This document shows, piece by piece, positions 31,004 to 38,025 of a DNA stretch of 40,957 bases. The notes under the pieces were generated by a model. It saw only the letters and a list, made by a program, of their open reading frames with translations. It had not been told where the DNA came from and ran no database searches. The stretch lies in contig DATJQI010000019.1 in the NCBI GenBank assembly GCA_035505915.1, forward strand, positions 1-40,957, read 5' to 3'. Positions within the stretch are counted from its first letter, which is position 1. Each line of letters opens with the position of its first letter. The position numbers and the translations under genes were made by a program. Origin of the DNA: 40CM-2-70-7 sp035505915. Lineage in GTDB: Bacteria; Gemmatimonadota; Gemmatimonadetes; Gemmatimonadales; GWC2-71-9.

Positions 31004-32128
31004 GTGAGCCGCCCTCGATTCCAGTACCGACCGCCCAACTTCGACGCGCCGCCCCTCTCCGGGGCTCCGGACGCGCGCTTCGAACCCGCACCGGCCGACG
31101 GGGTTCTCCCCGACGGCTTTTTTTCGACCAGCAACCTGCCCACGTACTTGAAGGTGGGCGGGGCGTGGCGGCGCCCGCGGCTCCCGCGGATGGACTGTGT
31201 GGTGCTGCAGCACCCGAGCGGCGACCTCGTGACCACCGAGCCGCGGAAGGTGACCCGGGGCGCGCTGGTCGCGATGGGCACCGCGGAGGACGGCTCGACC
31301 GGCATCTTCGTCCATACCGAGGGATTCCTCGGCGGCCGCCACAGCGCCAACGAGTTCCGGTTCATGCAGACCGAGGTTTCCCGGGAACGCCCCGTGGACT
31401 ACGCGGTCCTGGCGCAGCTCCTGGGGGAGGAGAAGGCGCGGGGCGGGACGATCGTCTGGGTGATCGGCCCCGCGCTGGTCCACGCGCGTGCCCGGGAGGA
31501 CCTGATCTGGTTCATCGAGAACGGGTACGCGGGAGCGCTCCTCGGCGGCAACGCCGTGGCGGTCCACGACCTCGAGGCCGCCATTTTCGGCACCACGCTC
31601 GGCATGTCGTCGAGTGGAGAGGGCGTGGAAGGCGGGCACGCCCTCCACATGCGGGCCATCAACGCCATCCGCCGCGCCGGGTCCATCGCAGCGGCGGTGC
31701 GCTCGGGCGAGGTGAAGAGCGGCATCATGCACGCGCTGGTCACCCACCAGGTTCCGTTCGTGCTGGCGGGCTCGATCCGCGACGACGGCCCGCTCCCCGA
31801 GGTGCTGAGCGACACCCTGGCGGCCCAGGACGCGATGCGCGACGTCACCACGCGGGCCACGTTCGCCATCTTCGTGGCCACGGCGCTGCACGCCATCGCG
31901 GTAGGGAACATGCTGCCGGCGTTCGTGGATGCCGCGACTCCCGACGGCGTGCGGCCCCTCACCACGATCTGCGTGGATCAGACCGAGTTCGTGGTGAACA
32001 AGCTGCGGGACCGGGGCACTCACCAGGCCTACGGGGTGGTCACCAACGCCCAGGATTTCATGCACGTTCTCCGTTTCTACGTGGAGCGATGGGAGCAGGC
32101 CCGGACCCCCGCGCCTCTGGCGCGCTGA
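31004..32128 (+). CDS. Ornithine cyclodeaminase-like protein, LOR/SDH (TIGR00300) type
   Basis: The 374-residue protein resembles the archaeal ornithine cyclodeaminase and the C-terminal half of the cyanobacterial bifunctional ArgZ/AgrE enzyme, which turn ornithine into proline and ammonia with NAD. Recognisable parts are DGFFSTSNLPTYLKV (about 38-52), GRHSANEFRFMQTEVSRE (107-124), GPALVHARAREDLIWFIENGYAGALLGGN and TICVDQTEFVVNK. GTG 31004 is chosen from the promoter position. A textbook terminator structure lies within codons 31-41. It heads an operon of overlapping genes that also holds arginine decarboxylase. I recall this family from its motifs; the exact reaction is inferred. Confidence 0.8.
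   Translation: MSRPRFQYRPPNFDAPPLSGAPDARFEPAPADGVLPDGFFSTSNLPTYLKVGGAWRRPRLPRMDCVVLQHPSGDLVTTEPRKVTRGALVAMGTAEDGSTGIFVHTEGFLGGRHSANEFRFMQTEVSRERPVDYAVLAQLLGEEKARGGTIVWVIGPALVHARAREDLIWFIENGYAGALLGGNAVAVHDLEAAIFGTTLGMSSSGEGVEGGHALHMRAINAIRRAGSIAAAVRSGEVKSGIMHALVTHQVPFVLAGSIRDDGPLPEVLSDTLAAQDAMRDVTTRATFAIFVATALHAIAVGNMLPAFVDAATPDGVRPLTTICVDQTEFVVNKLRDRGTHQAYGVVTNAQDFMHVLRFYVERWEQARTPAPLAR
31094..31124 (+). terminator. Intrinsic terminator structure inside the ornithine cyclodeaminase coding region
   Basis: GCCGACGGGG (31094-31103) and CCCCGACGGC (31108-31117) pair over nine bases with one A-A mismatch and a TTCT loop, and seven T follow directly (31118-31124). It lies about 90 bases after the start codon and encodes part of PADGVLPDGFF. 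Such a T-run is rare in this GC-rich window. Confidence 0.65.
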
Positions 32129-32484
32129 ACCCCACGCCGGGGCAGGGGCCCGGCTGGGCCAAGGCCGCGGCGGCCGTGGCGGCCCAGGTGCCGCCGGCCG
32201 AAATCGAGGCCATCCACGTCTTCCGGCCCATCAAGCGGGAAGGACGGGAGTGGGGCACCGCGGTGATCACGCGGCGGCACCCGGAGGGGCGCTTGCAGGT
32301 TTTCACGGTGAAATACATGCTCATCGTCCGCGGCAAGGAGCGGGGACAGTCCAAAGTCGTGGTCGAGGAAGTGGGCCTCTCCCCCGATGAAGTGCTGCGG
32401 CAGGTGATGCAGTCCACCGCGGAACGGACCGGCGAAGTCGATCCGCCCGTGGCCCTGGGTCCGGGCGCGTGGTATGAAGGTTGA
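32089..32484 (+). CDS. Hypothetical protein (131 aa)
   Basis: ATG 32089 lies within the last 40 bases of the previous gene, with GGAG at 32083-32086 as a close ribosome-binding site. After a Pro/Gly-rich head of about 25 residues, the protein has alternating strands (EAIHVFRPIKREGREWGTAVITRR, LQVFTVKYMLIVRGKERGQSKVVVEEVG) and a final helix (SPDEVLRQVMQSTAE). It has no cysteines or membrane segments. It overlaps the Fur gene by 11 bases. I do not recognise the family. Confidence 0.7.
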   Translation: MGAGPDPRASGALNPTPGQGPGWAKAAAAVAAQVPPAEIEAIHVFRPIKREGREWGTAVITRRHPEGRLQVFTVKYMLIVRGKERGQSKVVVEEVGLSPDEVLRQVMQSTAERTGEVDPPVALGPGAWYEG

Positions 32485-32938
32485 TTCCGCGCGCCTCACC
32501 GAGGCGTTCCGCCGGTACCTGAGCGATCACACGCTGCCCGCCACGCAGCAGCGGCTGGCCGTGGCGCGCGCCGTGTTCGAGGCCGACGATCACCTGTCGG
32601 TGGACGACGTGGCGCGGCGGGTGGCGTCGCGGGGGGCCGCGGTGGGCACCGCGACCGTGTACCGCACCCTCGACCTGCTGGTGCGGAGCGGCCTGGCCCG
32701 GGAGCACGACTTCGGCGAGGGCTTCAAGCGCTACGAGCCCGCGGCGCCCGGCGAGCGTCACGAGCACTGCGTCTGTACCGCCTGCGGCCGGGTGACGGAG
32801 TTCGCGAACGACCGTCTGGAGCGGATGATCGGATTGCTGGCGGAGGAGGTGGCGTTCCGGCCCCACCACCACCGTCTGGAAGTGTACGGCCTCTGCCGGG
32901 CCTGTCAGCAGTCGAACCCATTCGCGCGCACGAGGTGA
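32474..32938 (+). CDS. Fur-family transcriptional regulator
   Basis: The 154-residue protein has the winged-helix DNA-binding half with VGTATVYRTLDLLVRSGLA (57-75) and the dimerisation half with HEHCVCTACGRVTEF. Two CxxC pairs (CTAC and CRAC near the C-terminus) form the structural zinc site. The His cluster FRPHHHRLEVYGLC is the regulatory metal region. It could sense iron, zinc, manganese or peroxide; the residues do not settle which. It lies in an operon with ornithine/arginine enzymes and ccdA, starting inside the previous gene and overlapping the next by 4 bases. Confidence 0.92.
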   Translation: MKVDSARLTEAFRRYLSDHTLPATQQRLAVARAVFEADDHLSVDDVARRVASRGAAVGTATVYRTLDLLVRSGLAREHDFGEGFKRYEPAAPGERHEHCVCTACGRVTEFANDRLERMIGLLAEEVAFRPHHHRLEVYGLCRACQQSNPFARTR

Positions 32939-33504
32939 CGGCGTTGATCGACTCGAAGATGTTCGTTCCCACGAGGGCCTTCCTGACCAAGGGCGTCGGA
33001 CGCCACCGGCACAAGCTGACCAGCTTCGAGATGGCGCTCCGGGACGCGCATCTCGCGAGCTACAACCTGGTCCGCGTGAGCTCGATCTTCCCGCCGCACT
33101 GCGAACTGATGGACCGCGAGGAGGGCATGAGCCTCCTCAAGCCGGGCCAGGTGGTCTTCGCGGTGATCGCGGAGTCGTCCACCAACGAGCCCTCGCGCCT
33201 CGTGGCGGCGTCGATCGGCCTGGCCATGCCGGCCGATCCCTCCCACCACGGCTACATCTCCGAGCACCACGGGTACGGGCAGAACGAAGTTGCGGCCGGC
33301 GACTACGCCGAAGACCTCGCGGCCTCGATGCTCGCCACGGTGCTGGACGTGCCGTTCGATCCGGAGCAGGCCTGGGACGCCCGGCGGGAGCAGTGGCTGA
33401 TGTCGGGAGAGATCGTGCGGACTCTGAACGTCACCTCCACCGCCGAGTGCGGGGAGGACGGCCGCTGGACCACCGTGGTGTCCGCGGTTGCCTTCTGCGG
33501 ATAA
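32935..33504 (+). CDS. Pyruvoyl-dependent arginine decarboxylase
   Basis: The 189-residue proenzyme contains the self-cleavage site NLVRVSSIFPPHCE (44-57); cleavage between Ser49 and Ser50 would create the pyruvoyl group. The later GYISEHHGYG (107-116) and the C-terminal AECGEDGRWTTVVSAVAF are also family-like. The enzyme makes agmatine from arginine, the first step of one polyamine route or an acid-stress response. The archaeal prototype is about 165 residues. GTG 32935 overlaps the fur stop by 4 bases. Presence beside an ornithine cyclodeaminase-like gene points to an arginine/ornithine module. Confidence 0.9.
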   Translation: MTALIDSKMFVPTRAFLTKGVGRHRHKLTSFEMALRDAHLASYNLVRVSSIFPPHCELMDREEGMSLLKPGQVVFAVIAESSTNEPSRLVAASIGLAMPADPSHHGYISEHHGYGQNEVAAGDYAEDLAASMLATVLDVPFDPEQAWDARREQWLMSGEIVRTLNVTSTAECGEDGRWTTVVSAVAFCG

Positions 33505-34219
33505 CGGCGTCCCGCTCGCCATCGCCGGGCTGGCGGGGCTCCTCAGCTTCCTCTCGCCCTGCGTCCTGCCGCTCATCCCGAGCTACGTCGGGTTCATCAC
33601 CGGGCTGACCGCCGAGGAAACCGGCCGGCGCCGGCACGTCACGCTCCTCCACGCCGGGCTCTTCGTCGCGGGCTTCTCGCTCATCTTCATCGCGCTGGGC
33701 GCGTCGGCCTCCCTGGTCGGCGGCCTCCTCATCCGCTACCAGGCGTGGCTCGGGCGTCTGGGCGGCGTCCTGATCCTCGGCCTGGCCCTCTATCTGCTGG
33801 GCGTGTTCCGCCCGGCGTGGCTCGCGCGCGAGCGCCGGCTGGAGCTGACGCACAAGCCCCTGGGGTACTTGGGATCGGTGGTGGTGGGAATCACGTTCGG
33901 GGCCGCGTGGACTCCGTGCATCGGGCCGATTCTCGGGGCGATTCTCACCCTGGCGGCCACGCGGACCAGCGCGGCCCAGGGGACCGGCCTCCTCGCGGTC
34001 TACGCCGCCGGGTTGGCCGTGCCGTTCCTGCTCACCGCGGTGCTCCTGGAGCGGTTCCTCGCATGGTTCCAGGGGTTCCGGCGCTACCTCCCCTGGGTGG
34101 AACGGGCGTCGGGGGTGCTGCTCCTCCTGCTGGGGATCCTGCTCATCACCGACCGCTTCACGCTGCTCGCCGGTTACCTGCAGGGACTGACGCCTGAATT
34201 CCTGAAGAGCCGGCTCTAG
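33488..34219 (+). CDS. ccdA: Cytochrome c biogenesis protein CcdA (DsbD-like membrane domain)
   Basis: The 243-residue protein has six hydrophobic helices and the redox-active cysteines in LSPCVLPLIPSY and WTPCIGPILGAI. CcdA shuttles electrons from cytoplasmic thioredoxin across the membrane to extracytoplasmic thiol proteins, including apocytochromes c. The start is TTG 33488, which overlaps the decarboxylase gene by 17 bases; no ATG or GTG lies close to the first helix. It closes the operon 4 bases before the convergent gamma-glutamyltransferase stop. No partner thioredoxin is adjacent. Confidence 0.92.
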   Translation: MPSADNGVPLAIAGLAGLLSFLSPCVLPLIPSYVGFITGLTAEETGRRRHVTLLHAGLFVAGFSLIFIALGASASLVGGLLIRYQAWLGRLGGVLILGLALYLLGVFRPAWLARERRLELTHKPLGYLGSVVVGITFGAAWTPCIGPILGAILTLAATRTSAAQGTGLLAVYAAGLAVPFLLTAVLLERFLAWFQGFRRYLPWVERASGVLLLLLGILLITDRFTLLAGYLQGLTPEFLKSRL

Positions 34220-34223
34220 CCGC

Positions 34224-35921
34224 TCAGTAGCCCTCGGCGCCGCCGCCGTACCGGGGATCGGTCACGCCCACCCAACCGGCCGCGGTCCGCTCGATCGCGT
34301 TGATGTCCCCGCTGTAGCCGTGGCGCTCTTCCAGGGCGTATCCCATGACCCGCAGAGAATCGCGCACCGCCGGCGCCAGCCCGCCGCGCTCGTAGAAGAT
34401 CACGTCGGGCAGCGCCTGCTGGTGGATGCGCGGCGCCTCGACGGCGCCCGCGAGCGTCATGTGCTGGTCCACGACGTTCGCGATCACCTGATACACGCTG
34501 GTGATGATGGTCGGCCCGCCGGGAGTTCCCACCACCAGGAAGAGCTTCCCCGCCGGGTCCAAGACCACGGACGGCGTCATCGCCGACAGCATCCGGCGCC
34601 CCGGCGCCACGGCGTTCTGCTCGCCCTGGACCAGCCCGTACATGTTCGGTTTGCCCGGCGCGGTGGCGAAGTCGTCCATCTCATCGTTCAGCAGGAACCC
34701 GCCGCCCGTCACCGTCACCGCGCTGCCGAAGCCGTTGTTCAGCGTGGTGGTGACCGACACCGCCGTTCCCGCCGCGTCCACGATGGAGTAGTGCGTGGTC
34801 TGCATGCTTTCGGGCACGTTCGCGACGAACGGGGGCGTCGGCGTGGCGCGGTCGGGCTGAATCTGCGAGCGCAGCTGGGCGGCGTAGGACGCGGAGAGCA
34901 GGCGGTCGAGCGGCATCTTCACGAAGTCGGGATCCCCGAGCCACAGATTGCGGTCGATGAAGGCGCGCCGCATCGCTTCGGCCTCGAGGTGCACGTACGC
35001 CGCGCTGCCGAAGGCCGGCAGGGCGGGGTACCCACCCAGGATGTTGAAGATCTCCGCCATGGTGACGCCGCCCGAGCTCGCCGGCGGCATCGAGAAGATC
35101 CGATAGCCGCGGTAGTCGATCTGGATGGGCGTCCGCCATTTCGCGCGGTACCCGGCGAGGTCGGCCTTGGTGATCAGGCCGTGGCCGCGCTTCATTTCCG
35201 CCACGATCAGGTCCGCGATCTGCCCTTTGTAGAACACGTCCGGTCCGGAATCCGCGATCAGCCGGAGCGTCCGGGCCAGGTCGGGGTTCTTGAACGTGCT
35301 GCCCGCCGCGGGCGCGTGGCCGTCCACCAGGAACAGCGCGGCGCTCGCGGGAAAGAGCGCCAGGCGCTGCCGCTCCCCCTCGATGGACCGGCGGCGGTGC
35401 TCGTCCAGCACGTGTCCCTCGGCCAGCGTGATGGCCGGAGCGATCAGGCGGGCCCAGGGCAGATGCCCGTGCGTCTTCCAGGCCTCGTAGAGACCCGCGA
35501 CGCTGCCGGGAACGCCCGCCGAGAGGTGGCCGGTGATGCTCTTCTCCGTGGGATTGCCGGCCGAGTCCAGGTACATGTCGTGTGTCGCGCCCCGGGGCGC
35601 CGTCTCCCGGTAGTCGAGGGCCCCGCTGCCGCCCGCCGAATCGCGATAGACGATGAACCCGCCGCCGCCGATGTTCCCGGCCTCGGGAAGCACCACCTCG
35701 AGGGCGAAGCCGACGGCCACCGCCGCGTCGAAGGCGTTGCCGCCTTCCCGCAGGATCCGGGCGCCCACGGCACTGGCCAGCGGATGGCCGGACACCACCA
35801 TCGCGTGAGCGCCCGTGACGGGCGCGGCCTTGCCGGAGAGGGCCCAGGTGGACACGGCGGCGCGGGAGCCGCCGCAGGCGGTCACCATGGCGGCGAGGAT
35901 GAGTGACCGGTGTGTGCGCAT
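34224..35921 (-). CDS. ggt: Gamma-glutamyltransferase, predicted lipoprotein
   Basis: The 565-residue Ntn-hydrolase cleaves gamma-glutamyl bonds of glutathione and related peptides. The self-processing Thr375 in MQTTHYSIVD would become the N-terminus of the small subunit. Other parts are GGNAFDAAVAVGFALEV, NIGGGGFIVYR and GFLLNDEMDDFA (408-419). Residues 7-16 form a lipoprotein signal with the lipobox VTAC, so Cys16 would be lipidated and the enzyme exported. ATG 35921 keeps this signal. It is divergent from murQ and may help salvage glutamyl peptides from outside the cytoplasm. Confidence 0.95.
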   Translation of the reverse strand: MRTHRSLILAAMVTACGGSRAAVSTWALSGKAAPVTGAHAMVVSGHPLASAVGARILREGGNAFDAAVAVGFALEVVLPEAGNIGGGGFIVYRDSAGGSGALDYRETAPRGATHDMYLDSAGNPTEKSITGHLSAGVPGSVAGLYEAWKTHGHLPWARLIAPAITLAEGHVLDEHRRRSIEGERQRLALFPASAALFLVDGHAPAAGSTFKNPDLARTLRLIADSGPDVFYKGQIADLIVAEMKRGHGLITKADLAGYRAKWRTPIQIDYRGYRIFSMPPASSGGVTMAEIFNILGGYPALPAFGSAAYVHLEAEAMRRAFIDRNLWLGDPDFVKMPLDRLLSASYAAQLRSQIQPDRATPTPPFVANVPESMQTTHYSIVDAAGTAVSVTTTLNNGFGSAVTVTGGGFLLNDEMDDFATAPGKPNMYGLVQGEQNAVAPGRRMLSAMTPSVVLDPAGKLFLVVGTPGGPTIITSVYQVIANVVDQHMTLAGAVEAPRIHQQALPDVIFYERGGLAPAVRDSLRVMGYALEERHGYSGDINAIERTAAGWVGVTDPRYGGGAEGY

Positions 35922-35933
35922 CCTCTATACTGC

Positions 35934-35959
35934 ACGTTGACCGTGCGCGCGGTCAACGT
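35934..35959. promoter_or_regulatory. 9-bp inverted repeat carrying -35 elements of divergent ggt and murQ
   Basis: ACGTTGACC (35934-35942) and GGTCAACGT (35951-35959) are perfect inverted arms around an 8-base spacer. Each arm contains TTGACC reading outward. For murQ it lies 18 bases before TAACTT; for ggt the -10 is less clear (candidates at 35924-35932). Confidence 0.6.
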
Positions 35960-35966
35960 CTAACTT
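35937..35966 (+). promoter_or_regulatory. Predicted murQ promoter
   Basis: TTGACC (35937-35942), an 18-base spacer and TAACTT (35961-35966) end ten bases before the ATG at 35977. The mRNA would have at most a few leader bases. Confidence 0.55.
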
Positions 35967-35976
35967 GGGGACCGCG

Positions 35977-36906
35977 ATGACCACTCCCGCGTTTCACGAC
36001 CCCCGCCTCACCGAGCAGCGCAACCCCCGCACCCAGAAGATCGACGTCGCGTCGAGCCTCGAGATCGTCGATCTGATCAACGCCGAGGATGCCGGCGTCG
36101 CGGCCGCCGTGCACGCCGAGCGAGCGAGCCTCGCCCGGGCCATCGACCTGGTGCTCGCGGCGTTCCAGGCGGGCGGGCGACTTCTGTACGTCGGGGCCGG
36201 CACGTCGGGACGGCTGGGCGTGCTCGACGCCTCCGAGTGCCCGCCGACCTTCGGCAGCCCGCCGGCGCAGGTGGTCGGCATCATCGCCGGCGGCCATCCG
36301 GCTCTGGTGAAAAGCGCCGAGGGAGCGGAGGACGACGTCGAGGCCGGGGCCGCGGCGATGGACGCGGCCGGGGTGGAGGAGCGGGACGTGGTCATCGGGA
36401 TCGCGGCGAGCGGCACCACGCCGTACGTGCGCGCCGCCCTGGGCCGGGCCCAGACGCTCAAGGCGGCCACCGGCCTCGTCTCCTGCAGCGAGCCCCCCGC
36501 GCTGCTCCGGGAGACCTGCGACGTCGTGATCGTCCCGCTCGTGGGCCCCGAAGTGCTCACCGGGTCGACCCGGATGAAGGCCGGCACGGCGACGAAGCTG
36601 GTGCTCAACACCATCACCACCGGCGCCATGATCCGGCTCGGCAAGGTGTACGGAAACCTCATGGTCGATCTGATGGCCACGAGCCAGAAGCTGGTCGACC
36701 GGGGCGAGCGAATCGTGATGGAGTGTGGCGCGCCCGACCGGGCCCGGGCCCGGGCGGCGATCGACGCGGCCGGGGGATCGGTCAAGGTGGCCGTCGTGAT
36801 GGTGCGGGCCCGCGTCGGAGCCGACGAAGCCCGGGCCCGTCTGGCCGCGGCCGGCGGCTCGGTGCGTCGCGCGGCGGGTGACCCGCCCGCCCTCACGCGC
36901 TCGTGA
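35977..36906 (+). CDS. murQ: N-acetylmuramic acid 6-phosphate etherase
   Basis: The 309-residue SIS-domain enzyme removes the lactyl ether of MurNAc-6-phosphate, giving GlcNAc-6-phosphate. It has TEQRNP (12-17), the sugar-phosphate loop VGAGTSGRLGVLDASE, the acidic KSAEGAEDD segment that holds a catalytic Glu, and TGSTRMKAGTATKLVLN. ATG 35977 is preferred over a slightly earlier TTG because that lies in the -10 element. It overlaps anmK by 4 bases; the pair forms a classic murein-sugar recycling operon. Confidence 0.96.
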   Translation: MTTPAFHDPRLTEQRNPRTQKIDVASSLEIVDLINAEDAGVAAAVHAERASLARAIDLVLAAFQAGGRLLYVGAGTSGRLGVLDASECPPTFGSPPAQVVGIIAGGHPALVKSAEGAEDDVEAGAAAMDAAGVEERDVVIGIAASGTTPYVRAALGRAQTLKAATGLVSCSEPPALLRETCDVVIVPLVGPEVLTGSTRMKAGTATKLVLNTITTGAMIRLGKVYGNLMVDLMATSQKLVDRGERIVMECGAPDRARARAAIDAAGGSVKVAVVMVRARVGADEARARLAAAGGSVRRAAGDPPALTRS

Positions 36907-38024
36907 CCGGGACGCTCGCCGTCGGCCTCATGTCGGGCACCTCGCTCGACGGCGTGACCACGGCGCTGGTGCGTCTCACCGAAGGCCCCGCCTCCGCCAC
37001 GCTCGTCGCTTTCCGCCAGGAACCGTACTCGGCGGCGGAGCGCGGCCAGATCATCGACGCCATCGCCCGCGGCAGCGCGCGCGACCTCGCCTTCCTGCAC
37101 GTGGCGCTCGGAGAGCGGTTCGCCGGCGCGGTGCTGCAGCTCCTGGCCGAGGCGAAAGCGTCGCCCCGGGACTTGGGCTTCGTGGCGAGCCACGGACAGA
37201 CCATCTGGCACGAACCGGGCCGGGCGACGCTCCAGCTCGGAGATCCGGCGATCATCGCCGAGCGCCTGGGCGTCCGGGTGGTGAGCGACTTCCGCGCCCG
37301 CGACGTCGCCGCCGGAGGGCAGGGGGCCCCGCTCGTGCCCCTCGCCGACGTGATGCTCTTCGGCTCCGAATCCGGCGGGCGGCTCCTGCTCAACATCGGC
37401 GGGATGGCGAACGTCACCTGGGTGCCCCGGCGGGGGACCACGGCGGGCGCCCTGGCGTTCGACACGGGGCCGGGGGTCGCGGTGATCGACGCGGTGGCCC
37501 GGCGGCTCGACGGAGACGCGGCCTTCGACGTCGACGGTGAGCGGGCCCGGCGCGGGCGTCCGGTGGCGCGGGTGCTCGAGGCACTCCTGGCCGACGAGTA
37601 CTTCGCGGTGGCGCCGCCCAAGAGCACCGGGCGCGAGCGGTTCGGGCTCGCTTTCGCGGACCGGCTCATCGAGGACGTGTCGGAGGCGGGGGGGTCGGAG
37701 AACGACGCCATCGCCACCGCGACGGCGCTCACCGCGGAGTCCATCGCGCGGGCGGTCGCCCGCTGGACGCCGGCGGCCCCCGAGGCCGAGCTGGTCATCT
37801 CCGGGGGCGGCGCGCGGAATCCCACACTGGTCGAATGGCTCGCCGCCCGGGTGATGCCCCGGCGCGTGCTGCCGTTCGACTCGCTCTTTTTTGACGGGGA
37901 TGCGAAGGAGGCGGTGGCGTTCGCCTACCTGGGGCTCCTGACCCTGGCGGGGAAGCCGGGGAACCTGCCGGGGGCGACGGGCGCCCGCGGGCCGCGGGTG
38001 CTGGGGCGCGTCACGCCCCCCTGA
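36903..38024 (+). CDS. anmK: Anhydro-N-acetylmuramic acid kinase
   Basis: The 373-residue kinase opens and phosphorylates 1,6-anhydroMurNAc to MurNAc-6-phosphate, the substrate of MurQ. Family motifs are VGLMSGTSLDGV at 7-18, ASHGQTIWHEPG, LLNIGGMANVT and AFDTGPGVAVIDAV. The GTG start overlaps the murQ stop. The gene ends one base before the convergent FHA-protease stop codon. Transporter and lytic enzymes for muropeptides are not in the window. Confidence 0.95.
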   Translation: MTGTLAVGLMSGTSLDGVTTALVRLTEGPASATLVAFRQEPYSAAERGQIIDAIARGSARDLAFLHVALGERFAGAVLQLLAEAKASPRDLGFVASHGQTIWHEPGRATLQLGDPAIIAERLGVRVVSDFRARDVAAGGQGAPLVPLADVMLFGSESGGRLLLNIGGMANVTWVPRRGTTAGALAFDTGPGVAVIDAVARRLDGDAAFDVDGERARRGRPVARVLEALLADEYFAVAPPKSTGRERFGLAFADRLIEDVSEAGGSENDAIATATALTAESIARAVARWTPAAPEAELVISGGGARNPTLVEWLAARVMPRRVLPFDSLFFDGDAKEAVAFAYLGLLTLAGKPGNLPGATGARGPRVLGRVTPP

Positions 38025-38025
38025 C

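Noticed and set aside
35924..35929. TATAGA as the -10 element of ggt
   Set aside because: It ends only two bases before the ATG and is 21 bases from the TTGACC arm; kept only as one of several unclear options for that side.
37887..37892. T6 tract in anmK as an internal terminator
   Set aside because: No stable hairpin precedes it closely; the T-run just encodes Leu-Phe-Phe.
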